From: Pseudarthrobacter phenanthrenivorans Sphe3
GTDB taxonomy: Bacteria > Actinomycetota > Actinomycetes > Actinomycetales > Micrococcaceae
Reading direction: 5' to 3'
Assembly: GCF_000189535.1 (NCBI RefSeq)
Contig: NC_015145.1
Span: 124,001 to 188,000, forward strand
DNA: 64,000 nt
Below are positions 28,120 to 36,904 of this stretch, piece after piece. Every line of letters starts with the position of its first letter. Position 1 is the stretch's first letter. Both the position numbers and the translations under genes were made by a program. The notes beneath the pieces were generated by a model. The model saw only the letters and a program-made list of their open reading frames with translations. It had not been told where the DNA came from and made no database searches.

Positions 28120-28995
28120 CTAACCTTTGACGGCGCCGGTGAGTCCGCCGACGATGCGACGCTCGAACAGCGTGAAAAATATCAGTGCCGGAATCATGGA
28201 CAGTGAGGTGAAGGCGAGTACCTTTGCCGTGTCCACCGAATACTGCGAAGCGAACGCCTGAACGCCGAGCGGCAGGGTGTACGTCGCCTGGTCACCGAGG
28301 ATGAACAGTGGCAGAAGGTAGCTGTTCCAGCTCGCCACGAAAGCAAGGATGCCCGTCGTCACCACGCCCGGCAGCGACAAAGGAACGACCATCCGGAAGA
28401 AGAAGCCCAGCCGGCTGGTGCCGTCGATCGACGCCGCCTCTTCGATTTCATCGGGGATGGCCTGGAGGAACGGCACCAGGATGATGATCGTCACCGGCAA
28501 GCCGAAGGCGATCTGCGGGAGAATCACGCCACCCAGGCTGTTCATCAGGCCCAGGTCCCTTACGAGAATGTAGAGCGGCGTGATCGCCACGGTCATCGGG
28601 AACATCAGCCCGGCGGCGAACAGTGAATACATCGCTCCACGGCCGGCAAACCTGTATCGGGCGAGGATGAAGCTCGCCATCAGGCCGAGCACCACCACAC
28701 CGATGGTCGTAGCGATCCCGGCAATCGCCGAGTTGCCGACCTGCTGCCAGAAGGTCGGGCTCGCGAGCACCTCAGCGTAGTTGTCGAAATTCCACGGGTT
28801 CGGGAATCCCTCGGGCGAATTGGTGATCTGCGAGTTGTCGCGGAACCCACCGAGGATGATGTAGATGACGGGTCCGAGACAGAGTGCGATGAAGACAAAG
28901 GCGATGAAGTACGTCGCCGGGCTGCCCCACTGCTGGCGGTCACTCGTTGGACGCTTTTCGCGCGGGAGCGTGGGAGCTTCGAGAACAGTCATCAC
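28120..28995 (-). CDS. Carbohydrate ABC transporter permease (MalG-type), xylan locus
   Basis: A 291-residue membrane protein with about six hydrophobic segments, starting at TYFIAFVFIALCLGPVIYI. The EAA loop is IEEAASIDGTSRLGFFF. It ends with the family's RRIVGGLTGAVKG tail. It overlaps the other permease by 4 bp and precedes the GH3 gene by 8 bp, so transport and hydrolysis genes are one operon. Confidence 0.9.
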   Translation of the reverse strand: MMTVLEAPTLPREKRPTSDRQQWGSPATYFIAFVFIALCLGPVIYIILGGFRDNSQITNSPEGFPNPWNFDNYAEVLASPTFWQQVGNSAIAGIATTIGVVVLGLMASFILARYRFAGRGAMYSLFAAGLMFPMTVAITPLYILVRDLGLMNSLGGVILPQIAFGLPVTIIILVPFLQAIPDEIEEAASIDGTSRLGFFFRMVVPLSLPGVVTTGILAFVASWNSYLLPLFILGDQATYTLPLGVQAFASQYSVDTAKVLAFTSLSMIPALIFFTLFERRIVGGLTGAVKG

Positions 28996-30017
28996 TTCTT
29001 TCCTTCTGTGAGGGCACCGGCGGTGTCGCGTCGAAGAACGAACCGCTGGTAGATCAATGCGATGACGAGGGAGATCAGGAACATGACGACGGCGACAGCA
29101 CTGCCGTAGCCGAAGTTGCCGGACGTGCGTCCGTTAGCGACCATGTAGGTGGCCATGGTCGAGGTTCCAGCAGTCGAGGCGACATACTGGCCCCAGATGA
29201 TGAAGACCAGGTCGAACAACTGCAGCGAGCCGATGATTGACAGGAACGCCCAGATCCGCACGGTCGGCCCCAGGAGCGGCAGCGTGATGGTGCGCTGGAT
29301 CTGCCAGTAGCTGGCGCCGTCGATCGCGGCCGCCTCGAACAATTCGTCTGGGATGCTCTGCAGTCCGGCGAGGAAAAGGATGACGGCGAAGCCGATGTAC
29401 TTCCACGAGATGATCGCCATCAGGGACCAGATGGCGATGTTCGGATCAGAGAGCCAGTCTGCCTGGAAAGCTCCCAACCCGATGCTGCCGAGCAGCCCAT
29501 TGAGGGCACCGGATGTCTGCAGCATGAGACCCCAGCCGATCCCGACGATGACTTCGGAGATGATGTACGGGACGAAGATGAGCACGCGGATGAGCGACCG
29601 GCCACGGATCTTCTGGTTGAGCAAGAGGGCGAGGACGACCGCAATGGGGCCTTGGATGACCAGGGAGAGCACCAAGATGAACCCGTTGTGGCGCAGCACG
29701 TCGTGGAACGCGCTGTCCTGGAAGATGATCATGTAATTTTCGAAACCGACGAAGTCGGTAGCTGGCCCATAACCCTTCCAGCGGAAGAAACCGTAGTAGC
29801 CAGCGAGGACGACCGGGAAGATCACGAAGCCGACAAAAACGACGATCGCCGGCCCGGCCAGAAGCGTGATTTCGAGGCGCTTGCGCCAGTCGGTTGGACG
29901 CCGTTTGGGCCGCGGTGCGGCAGGGGACGTCGCTCGAGCGCCATCCCCTGCCGTTACCGTGCCCCGCGGCGGCTGCTGGTCCGTCACCAACGGAGCAGCC
30001 CCTGCAGGTTCAGTCAT
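28992..30017 (-). CDS. Carbohydrate ABC transporter permease (MalF-type), xylan locus
   Basis: A 341-residue membrane protein. About 50 polar residues precede the first hydrophobic segment (LLAGPAIVVFVGFVIFPVV). The EAA loop reads EAAAIDGASYWQIQR. Partner of the permease directly downstream; the binding-protein gene lies 9 bp upstream. No ATPase gene is present, so a shared one is inferred. Confidence 0.9.
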   Translation of the reverse strand: MTEPAGAAPLVTDQQPPRGTVTAGDGARATSPAAPRPKRRPTDWRKRLEITLLAGPAIVVFVGFVIFPVVLAGYYGFFRWKGYGPATDFVGFENYMIIFQDSAFHDVLRHNGFILVLSLVIQGPIAVVLALLLNQKIRGRSLIRVLIFVPYIISEVIVGIGWGLMLQTSGALNGLLGSIGLGAFQADWLSDPNIAIWSLMAIISWKYIGFAVILFLAGLQSIPDELFEAAAIDGASYWQIQRTITLPLLGPTVRIWAFLSIIGSLQLFDLVFIIWGQYVASTAGTSTMATYMVANGRTSGNFGYGSAVAVVMFLISLVIALIYQRFVLRRDTAGALTEGKK

Positions 30018-30026
30018 TATCTGCTG

Positions 30027-31325
30027 CTATCCCTTGGCCGCTGCGTCGTTCACGGCGGAGACGATATCTTCAGCAGAGCCCTGACCGGCGAACAGGTCGA
30101 CAACGCCCTTGTTCAGTGCGTTCCCGACGTTCTGGCCGAACAGGGTGTCGAGCCAGACCGTGACGTACGGTGCGTCGTTGTAGGCCTTAAGGATCGACTG
30201 GAGCGCCGGGTCAGTGACAACTGCCTGGGCGTCCTGGTTGGCGGGGAGAGTCTGGAACGCCTCCGCGTAGGCCTCCTGGTGTTCCTTCTGCATAAAGAAG
30301 TTCAGGAACGCAGTGCACTCTTCTTTCGGCGCCTTAGCCGAGCAAGTGAAGCCATCTACGCCACCCATCATGGCGCCCTTGGCGCCTTCGCCTCCGTCGA
30401 TGGCCGGGAACGGGAACCAGCCCAGGTCAGGCAGCGGCTTCTCGTCGGGGGTCAGCGATGCAATGACACCTGGGTTCCATGCGCCCATGAGTTCCATTGC
30501 TGCTTTGTGATTCGCAAGGAGACCTGCAGAGCTGCCGGCTCCCTGCTGTGCCGATGTGGTGAGGAACCCGTCGTTGAACGGTGCCGTTTTCACGAACGCT
30601 TCCATCTCCTTTCCGGCCTCGAGCCAGCACGGGTCGTCAAACTGCTTCGACTCGGCTGCTTCGCTCATCGCGTCCTGCGAGCACGCTCGCAACGCGAAGA
30701 AGTAGTACCAGTGCGCTGCAGGCCAGGCATCCTTCGCGCCGACGGCGATCGGGTTGATTCCTGCGCCCTTGAGCTTGTCTATGGCGGAACCGAGCTCGTC
30801 CATGGTCGTCGGCGTTCCCTCGACGCCCGCTTTGGCGAAGAGGTCTCCGCTGTAGAAGATGCCACCAGGCAGCACGGCGGTCGGCATTCCGTAAATCTTG
30901 TCCCCGACCGCGAAGGCGCTCAACACGCCTTCGGGCACAGCTGCCCTGGTGGCGTCGTCGATGGAATCCGTGATATCCATGGCCTGCCCAGCCGCAACGA
31001 CATCCGCAAGCTTGCCGCCGCCGCGCGCCATAAAGATGTCGGGTGCATCGCCGGAGTTCAGCGCGGTCTGGAGCTTCCCGTCCATCTCCTCGTTCTGGAT
31101 GGACTGCATGTTGATCTTAACGCCAGGGTTTGCCTGCTCGAACGCTGCGACCGTCTTCTCCCAGTACGCCTTGCCAGCGCCTGTCGTCGAGTTCTGCCAG
31201 AACGTCATGGTGACGTCGCCGTCTTCTGCTGCTCCACCACCGGAGCTACACGCTGACAGACCGCCAAGGGCGATTGCTGTCGCCGCCCCAACGGTCAGCA
31301 GCTTCCTGATGCTGTGCTTGTTCAT
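30027..31325 (-). CDS. Extracellular sugar-binding lipoprotein, xylan locus
   Basis: A 432-residue family 1 solute-binding protein. Signal peptide with lipobox LSAC|S (Cys near residue 26), then VTMTFWQNSTTGAGKAYW, typical of oligosaccharide-binding proteins. In this operon, with GH10 and GH3 enzymes, the ligand is probably xylo-oligosaccharide. It is the first gene of the operon; two CGAAAGTT sites lie just upstream. Confidence 0.9.
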   Translation of the reverse strand: MNKHSIRKLLTVGAATAIALGGLSACSSGGGAAEDGDVTMTFWQNSTTGAGKAYWEKTVAAFEQANPGVKINMQSIQNEEMDGKLQTALNSGDAPDIFMARGGGKLADVVAAGQAMDITDSIDDATRAAVPEGVLSAFAVGDKIYGMPTAVLPGGIFYSGDLFAKAGVEGTPTTMDELGSAIDKLKGAGINPIAVGAKDAWPAAHWYYFFALRACSQDAMSEAAESKQFDDPCWLEAGKEMEAFVKTAPFNDGFLTTSAQQGAGSSAGLLANHKAAMELMGAWNPGVIASLTPDEKPLPDLGWFPFPAIDGGEGAKGAMMGGVDGFTCSAKAPKEECTAFLNFFMQKEHQEAYAEAFQTLPANQDAQAVVTDPALQSILKAYNDAPYVTVWLDTLFGQNVGNALNKGVVDLFAGQGSAEDIVSAVNDAAAKG

Positions 31326-31695
31326 CTTTGAACGCCTCTCGAAAGTTTCGACATCTACATCGAAAGTTATTAGTGTGATGCGAGCCTAAGCATTGCCCCG
31401 GTAAAACGCAAGGGCTTCCCGCCAATAAATAGAGATTGGCGCAACAAATCCAGATTTGTTCCTCTCGACTGACTCCGCTCCAAGGTCAAGCTCGGTGAAG
31501 TAGCCGATGAGGCCGGAGTCTGGCTCTCCATGGTCTCCAAAGTCGGGGCTTGGCCCCATGTAGTTTGTTTCTCGCCAGGAAGGGCGTGACACTCAGAAAG
31601 TATTTGTTGACACGTCCAACTTATTCTGACTAACTATGGGTCAGCGGGAGGAGAAAGCTAATCAACCCGCCCTGCCGTCATACAAGGGAGTATCT
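31326..31695. promoter_or_regulatory. Divergent control region of the xylan locus
   Basis: This 370-bp gap separates the importer operon from the secreted xylanase. At 31340-31350 is a perfect palindrome CGAAAGTTTCG, 15 bp before the SBP start. A second copy, CGAAAGTTATT, begins 21 bp further at 31361 on the same helix face. Sites of the form CGAA-N-TTCG are known for LacI-type control of xylan genes in actinobacteria. On the plus strand TTGACA (31607-31612) and TAACTA (31631-31636) could be the xylanase promoter. A 68-codon minus-strand frame at 31386-31592 resembles nothing I know and is probably chance or a remnant. Confidence 0.5.
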
Positions 31696-32841
31696 ATGCG
31701 CACAACTCGTCCCCTACTCGCAAGCGTCCTGGCGCTGGCCTCTGTGGTGATCATCCCGAGCACCGCCTTCGCTGCTCCGGCTCCGCCGTCAGACCCGAAG
31801 GCGTCAGAGCACTCGTCCGTCATCAGTGAGAACAGCCTGCGCGCCCTCGCCGACGAAGCCGGCATCAAGATCGGTGTTGCCGTGAATGCCGATCTGCTGG
31901 AACAAAACGGCAAGTACCGCAACATCGTCAACACCCAGTACTCCAGCGTCACCGCCGAGAATGTAATGAAGTGGGAGGCCCTGAACCCGGCTCCCGGCGT
32001 TTACGACTGGGCCGCAGCGGAGGCGCTGATCGCCAACGCCGAGGCGAACGGCCAGGTCGTACGGGGGCACACCCTCGTGTGGCACAACCAGCTGCCCACT
32101 TGGCTCACGACGGGGGATTACAGCGCCGAGGAGCTGCGCGTCATCCTGGAGAACCACGTCCGGACAGTCGCCGGGCACTTCGCAGGCGACATCCAGCAGT
32201 GGGACGTCGTCAACGAGATCTTCAACGACGACGCCGAGGGTAGCTTCCGCGAGACCGTTTGGTACCAGGCATACGAGGAACTCGGCCTGCCGGGCGAGCA
32301 GTACGTCGCCGACGTCTTCCGCTGGGCGCACGAGGCCGACCCGAATGCGCTGCTCTTCTACAACGACTACAACCTGGAGTTCACTGGCCCCAAGAGCAAC
32401 GCCGCGTATGCCTTCGTGCAGGAACTGCTCGCGGACGGGGTGCCGATCCACGGTGTCGGCTTCCAGGGGCACCTCGACACGCAGTACGGCTACCCTGACC
32501 TGCGCAACAACCTGCAGCGATTCGCCGACCTGGGTCTGGAGGTCGCGTTGACTGAGGTCGACATCCGGACCTACGTCGCCCAGAAGCCGAACGGCACCTA
32601 CACCAACACCCCGGTGGACCCTGCCGAGGCGGACCAGCAGGTTGACTGGTGGGCACAGACCCTCGAGGACTGTCTCGCGGTTGAGGCGTGCAACTCGTAC
32701 ACGGTATGGGGTGTATCGGACGCGAATTCCTGGATCCCGGGCTGGTTCACCGGCCAGGGCGCAGGCCTGCTGTACGACATGCACAACAACCCGAAGCCAC
32801 AGTACGAGGCGCTGCTCGAGGTTCTGCGCGACGCAGCCTGA
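31696..32841 (+). CDS. Secreted endo-1,4-beta-xylanase, GH10
   Basis: A 381-residue exported enzyme. Signal peptide about residues 1-30 (basic MRTTRP, hydrophobic core, cleavage likely after TAFA before APAPP). One GH10 barrel fills the rest: HTLVWHNQLPTWL, the acid/base Glu in DVVNEIFND (about 173), and the nucleophile Glu in ALTEVDIRT (about 287). No carbohydrate-binding module is present. AAGGGAG precedes ATG 31696, which is preferred to an ATG 60 bp upstream because the signal peptide starts here. It would cut xylan outside the cell for the adjacent importer and intracellular GH10/GH3 enzymes. Confidence 0.93.
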   Translation: MRTTRPLLASVLALASVVIIPSTAFAAPAPPSDPKASEHSSVISENSLRALADEAGIKIGVAVNADLLEQNGKYRNIVNTQYSSVTAENVMKWEALNPAPGVYDWAAAEALIANAEANGQVVRGHTLVWHNQLPTWLTTGDYSAEELRVILENHVRTVAGHFAGDIQQWDVVNEIFNDDAEGSFRETVWYQAYEELGLPGEQYVADVFRWAHEADPNALLFYNDYNLEFTGPKSNAAYAFVQELLADGVPIHGVGFQGHLDTQYGYPDLRNNLQRFADLGLEVALTEVDIRTYVAQKPNGTYTNTPVDPAEADQQVDWWAQTLEDCLAVEACNSYTVWGVSDANSWIPGWFTGQGAGLLYDMHNNPKPQYEALLEVLRDAA

Positions 32842-32886
32842 CCAACACACAATTCCTGCTCCGGCGGCGTCACGTCGCCGGGACAG

Positions 32887-32920
32887 ACGAGGGGCACGTC
32901 CTTTTGGACGTGCCCCTCGT
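32887..32920 (+). terminator. Strong hairpin after the secreted xylanase
   Basis: A perfect 15-bp stem (arms starting ACGAGGGGCACG) closed by a TTTT loop, 45 bp after the xylanase stop. No T-run follows, but stem strength makes it a likely terminator, also facing the convergent gene that ends at 33040. Confidence 0.75.
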
Positions 32921-33039
32921 GCCGGTCGGCATCGCCAATACATGACTTTGGCTTGGCGGAGGTGGGTCTTCTTTCGCCCCTTTACACGCCTCGCTGCTGG
33001 GCGAGGACGATGCCACCGCAAGGCCACAGCTCAAAACCC

Positions 33040-34146
33040 CTACTTCTTCGTCAGCCTGTACCGCTCGATCTGCTTCAGCCGCCGCATCAGGCTGTCGCGC
33101 CGGGGGTGCGGGACGGCGTCGGCGGCTTCGGCGGTGAGGTCGATGTGCTTGGTGCCGTACTGCCACAGCAGCAGGTCATCGAGCAGCCGGTCCGGGCCGG
33201 GGGAGTAGCGGTGGTCCAGGGCCTTGCGGACCTCGGTGATGCGGTTGGCGCTGAGCAGCCCGGCCAGCTGCATGGTCTGGTTGAGTCCATGGGCGGCGAG
33301 GAGTTCGGCCGCCCAGCCCCAGTCATCGTCCACCTTCCGGTCAACGTGGGGGAGCAGGGTCCGCCACACGTCGCGGATGCGGTTGGGCGTCAGCGGCGCG
33401 GCGCCCTCGCCGTCCATGTCCCAGTACCCCCGCACTTCCTCATAGCGCTCATGGAGGTCGGCGAAGGCGCTCTCCACTGTTTCGAGCATCGCGGCAGTGG
33501 CGGTGAACTGGCGGTCAAAGTGCGGCGTCCAAGCCCGCGGGTCCTCGGCCTTGAACCGGATGTCGTGCTCAATCTCGCTCCAGGCGTGGGCGAAGATGGT
33601 GCGGATCTGGCATTCAAAAAAGTAACTGCCGTTGGGCACCGCGTCCGGGTTGAAGACCTGCTGGTACTCCTTCACGGCCTCGTTCTGGATGGTCCGCAGG
33701 ATCAGGTGCCGGCTGGAATACCCGTACGTGCCGGATTCGATGGAGCCGATGTCCTTTTCCCGGTCCCCGCGGCAGTCGAACAGCTGGCGCTGGCGCTTGA
33801 TAATGTTCGCCACCAGGGCGTTCTCGGCCGGCAGTTTGGTGATCACCCGGATGCCCACCATGTCATTCAGCGTCCGGAAGGGGTCCGGAAACTTGAGCAG
33901 CCGCGGACCGCCGGGTTCCAGCGGCTCCTCGGTCCGTGAAATCTTCTCCTTGAACGACTCCACCGTCTTGGTGCGCCCCGTCACGAACAGCGGGGTGACC
34001 TCGCTGTCCTTGAGCATGTCCCGCATCAGCAGCAGGACATCCCGCGTGACCAGCTTCAGGGCAGGCCGGACACGCTCGTAGATCTCCACATTCCGCTGAA
34101 CGGATTCGCGGAGCCCCGCGTCAAGGCTGTCCCAGTTACTCGGCAT
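33040..34146 (-). CDS. RelA/SpoT-domain protein (putative single-domain alarmone synthetase)
   Basis: A 368-residue protein with a RelA/SpoT nucleotidyltransferase domain at about residues 25-200 and no HD hydrolase domain, TGS or ACT domain visible. Synthetase signatures are present: TGRTKTVESFKEKI, LNDMVGIRVI, GYSSRHLILR, and ECQIRTIFAHAWSEIEHDIRF. Residues 210-368 are a helical extension without a domain I recognise. It would transfer pyrophosphate to GDP/GTP. It is monocistronic and not obviously paired with an antitoxin, although toxic members of this superfamily exist. A housekeeping small alarmone synthetase is the default reading. Confidence 0.8.
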   Translation of the reverse strand: MPSNWDSLDAGLRESVQRNVEIYERVRPALKLVTRDVLLLMRDMLKDSEVTPLFVTGRTKTVESFKEKISRTEEPLEPGGPRLLKFPDPFRTLNDMVGIRVITKLPAENALVANIIKRQRQLFDCRGDREKDIGSIESGTYGYSSRHLILRTIQNEAVKEYQQVFNPDAVPNGSYFFECQIRTIFAHAWSEIEHDIRFKAEDPRAWTPHFDRQFTATAAMLETVESAFADLHERYEEVRGYWDMDGEGAAPLTPNRIRDVWRTLLPHVDRKVDDDWGWAAELLAAHGLNQTMQLAGLLSANRITEVRKALDHRYSPGPDRLLDDLLLWQYGTKHIDLTAEAADAVPHPRRDSLMRRLKQIERYRLTKK

Positions 34147-34188
34147 ATTCCCAGCTTACGGCCGGGCGCCGACAGAACGTCCGAGGCT

Positions 34189-35232
34189 TCAGCTGCCGGC
34201 GGCAGTGGACCCGCGCACCACCAGCGTGCTTTCCAGCGTCACGGCCGGCATCTCCAGGGGCTGTCCCTCCATCAGGCGGCGCAGCTGCTCCCCGGCCTTC
34301 TGGCCCAGCGCCGCGGCCGGCAGGTGGACGCTGGTCAGGCCGGGATTGCTGGTGGCTGAATACGGGAGGTCGTCAAAGCCTGCAACGGCCAGTTCCGCAG
34401 GGATCCGGACCCCCGCCACGCGCGCCTCCTGCAGCACGCCGTAGGCCTGCGTATCCGTACTGCAGACGACGGCGGTCACCTCCTGACGCTGCCACGCCGG
34501 CCAGGCGCCGGCAAAGGCAGAAGCCGCCGTGCCGACGTCGACCGTGGTGCTGATGATGCGGTCCGCACCTACGGTGATGCCCCGGGCAGCCGCCTCCGCG
34601 AGGAACGCTTCCCTGCGGAGGGCGAAGGTTTCCGTGCCGGTGACGCTGTCCACGTACGCCGCCTGCCGGTGCCCGGCGTCCGCCAGGTGGGCCGCCAGTT
34701 CCCGCGCCCCGCTGGCCACGTCCAGGTTCACCGACGGCGCATGCGCCTCCAGCCCGGGCGCGTCCAGCAGCACAAGGGGCGACGGCGATGCGAGGTCCTC
34801 GAGGAAGCCTGCGTTGGGTGCGTCCACCAGGAGTCCGGCCGGACGCAGCGACATCAGCCGCCGCACGTCGTCGGCCTCTGGAAACTCACCCGCGTCCGCC
34901 ACGGACAGCAGAAGCTGGTACTGCGGGCCAAGGGAATCCCGGACCCCGGCGATCACCTTGGCGAAGAAAGGGTTGGAGATGTCCGGCGCCACCAGGACCA
35001 CCACCGAGCTCACGCCCTTGGCCAGTGAGCTCCCGATGCCGTCCACAACATAGCCCAGCTCGGCGATGGCCTCCCGCACCCTGGAAACGTTGTCCTCGGA
35101 AACCCGGCCCGCCGTCTTGCCGTTGGCCACCAGCGAGACGGTCGCCGTGGAGACGCCGGCCCGGGCTGCCACCATCGCGGCCGTGATTCTTCGCGGACGC
35201 GCGGGGTGCTGCCACTGTTCCGCGGATTCCAT
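34189..35232 (-). CDS. LacI-family transcriptional regulator
   Basis: A 347-residue LacI repressor. The helix-turn-helix (ITAAMVAARAGVSTATVSLVANG) is at residues 16-40 and a sugar-binding-protein-like domain follows (VVLVAPDISNPFFAKVIAG; VAGFDDLPYSATSNPGLTSV). No sugar operon is adjacent, so its target is probably elsewhere. Start ATG 35232 gives the usual short arm before the HTH. Confidence 0.88.
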   Translation of the reverse strand: MESAEQWQHPARPRRITAAMVAARAGVSTATVSLVANGKTAGRVSEDNVSRVREAIAELGYVVDGIGSSLAKGVSSVVVLVAPDISNPFFAKVIAGVRDSLGPQYQLLLSVADAGEFPEADDVRRLMSLRPAGLLVDAPNAGFLEDLASPSPLVLLDAPGLEAHAPSVNLDVASGARELAAHLADAGHRQAAYVDSVTGTETFALRREAFLAEAAARGITVGADRIISTTVDVGTAASAFAGAWPAWQRQEVTAVVCSTDTQAYGVLQEARVAGVRIPAELAVAGFDDLPYSATSNPGLTSVHLPAAALGQKAGEQLRRLMEGQPLEMPAVTLESTLVVRGSTAAGS

Positions 35233-35259
35233 ACTTCGATCGTAGTAGCCGCCGGAAGT

Positions 35260-36162
35260 TCAGCCCACGAAGTCCAGGTCGGCAGGGCTCGCCGGCCGGT
35301 CCGTGCGTGCCCGGCGGCCACCGCGCTGCGCGGCCGCGCCGGCGAAGACCACCAGCAGGATCCCCACCACCTGGATGGCAGACGGCTGCTGGTGCAGGAT
35401 CAGCAGTCCCAGCAGGACGCCGACGGCCGGTTCGATGGCCATCAGCGTGCCAAAAGCCGTGGGCGTCATCCTCCGCAGTGCGAGCATCTCCAGCGCAAAC
35501 GGCAGCACGGGCAGCAGGATGGCCAGGCCGAACGCGGCGGCCAGCACATCCAGGCTGAGCTGGCTGGCGGCCTGCGGAATTCCGACGACGGCGGCCGCCG
35601 CCGCGGCGATGGGTATGGTCAGCGTGAGCCCGCCGATGCCGCTGAACCTGTCGCCGATCCGTTGCGTGAGGAGGATGTAAACGCCCCACGCGACAGCCGC
35701 CAGCGCGGCCCATGCCACGCCTGTCGGGTTGAAATCCCCCCGCCACGGCTGGGTCAGCAGGACCACGCCCACCAATGCCAAGGCCGGCCAGGCCAGGGCT
35801 TTCCGGTTGTGGCTGCGGATGGCCGCAACTGTCAGCGGACCCAGGAATTCAATCGCGACGGCGGTGCCAAGATGGATATGTTCCACTGCGGCAAGGAAGC
35901 CCACTGTCATCACGCCCGTGGTGATGCCCAGGCCAAGCAGCGGCAGGACATCCGGACGGCGGATGGAGCGCAGCGGCGGGCGGGCGATGGCCAGCAGGAT
36001 GAGGGCGCCCATGCTCAGTCGCAGCCACGCGGTCCCCGCAGGGCCCACGTCCTCGATCAGGCCAACGGACAGGGCCGAGCCCAGCTGGACCGACAGGATC
36101 GCCGTGACGGCCAGCCCCCACGGCGGGACCGGGAGGTTGAGTGGCGCGTTTCGCTGGGGCAT
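35260..36162 (-). CDS. EamA-family (DMT) transporter, RhtA-like
   Basis: A 300-residue inner-membrane protein with about ten hydrophobic segments arranged as two EamA repeats (AVEHIHLGTAVAIEFLGPL in the first; LALRRMTPTAFGTLMAIEPAVG in the second). The FLGPL...EPAVG pair is characteristic of RhtA-type amino-acid/metabolite exporters. It begins 1 bp after the B3/B4-protein gene's stop, so the three genes 35260-37502 form one operon headed by the XRE-cupin regulator. Export of an amino acid is a reasonable inference. Confidence 0.85.
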   Translation of the reverse strand: MPQRNAPLNLPVPPWGLAVTAILSVQLGSALSVGLIEDVGPAGTAWLRLSMGALILLAIARPPLRSIRRPDVLPLLGLGITTGVMTVGFLAAVEHIHLGTAVAIEFLGPLTVAAIRSHNRKALAWPALALVGVVLLTQPWRGDFNPTGVAWAALAAVAWGVYILLTQRIGDRFSGIGGLTLTIPIAAAAAAVVGIPQAASQLSLDVLAAAFGLAILLPVLPFALEMLALRRMTPTAFGTLMAIEPAVGVLLGLLILHQQPSAIQVVGILLVVFAGAAAQRGGRRARTDRPASPADLDFVG

Positions 36163-36163
36163 T

Positions 36164-36904
36164 TCAGTTTCCTTCAGTGGAGTGGTGGGTTGCAGCCAGA
36201 CGACGGCGGGCGATGGTGACGTTGGGGCCCAGCCTTTCCAGGCGGGCAGCCAGGTCGTCGGCTGCGGCATCGAGCGCGTCGTCGGCCATGGGCCCGAGGG
36301 CGTCGAGGATGAACAGTGCCGCGGTGGTGTCCGCGGTCAACTGGGTACGGGTGCCCTGCCGCCAGTTCCAGCGCCGGCACGTCACGCCGCCGTCGTCGCC
36401 CCACACCACCTCACCGGGCTCCGGATGCTCAATGACCCCGGCGCCATCGGAGCTGGTGTGGAACGCCTCGGTGCCGGTGGCGCGGATCAGCCGCGGCGGG
36501 CCGGCGTAGCCGGCGAGGTCCTCACCGCCCACGGGAACCTGATGCAGCACCGAGACTGCGTTGTAGAGGTCGGTCAGCCGGTTCACCCGGGGCAGGCCGG
36601 ATGCCGCGCGGCGCAGCAGTGCCTCGAGGCTGTTGCGCGTGCGTTGGGGCTTGGCTCCAAAACCCTTGTAGGCTTCGCGCCACGCGGCAACATGCGGAAG
36701 GTCCTCCACCGCCCGGCCATCAAGTGCTGCCCGGGCCGAGGTCTCCGCTTCCCGTAGCAGCTTGTCGCTGGCCTCGTCGCTTCCGCCGGGGACTAGCCCG
36801 TCCACTGCCAGCAGGACGGCCCGGTAGTCCGGACGCAGGGAGAATACTGAGTCTTCGATCCAGGCCGCGGACAGGAACTCCTGCAGCATCACCGGTTCAC
36901 GCAT
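36164..36904 (-). CDS. B3/B4 domain-containing protein (tRNA-editing-like)
   Basis: A 246-residue stand-alone B3/B4 domain, related to the editing/B3-B4 module of phenylalanyl-tRNA synthetase beta chains (AAWREAYKGFGAKPQRTRNSLEALLRR; LPRVNRLTDLYNAVSV). Such free proteins are usually annotated as B3/B4 tRNA-binding proteins, and their in vivo role is not settled. ATG 36904 overlaps the end of the regulator gene. Placement with an amino-acid-type exporter and a regulator hints at handling of a toxic or non-canonical amino acid (inference). Confidence 0.85.
   Translation of the reverse strand: MREPVMLQEFLSAAWIEDSVFSLRPDYRAVLLAVDGLVPGGSDEASDKLLREAETSARAALDGRAVEDLPHVAAWREAYKGFGAKPQRTRNSLEALLRRAASGLPRVNRLTDLYNAVSVLHQVPVGGEDLAGYAGPPRLIRATGTEAFHTSSDGAGVIEHPEPGEVVWGDDGGVTCRRWNWRQGTRTQLTADTTAALFILDALGPMADDALDAAADDLAARLERLGPNVTIARRRLAATHHSTEGN

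Noticed and set aside
31386..31592. 68-codon minus-strand frame upstream of the secreted xylanase
   Set aside because: No ribosome site, no recognisable similarity, and it overlaps the expected promoter region. Kept only as a note in the control-region entry.
33040..34146. ToxSAS-type toxin with antitoxin
   Set aside because: No small partner gene is adjacent or overlapping; neighbours are a terminator and a LacI gene, so a plain alarmone synthetase is the simpler reading.
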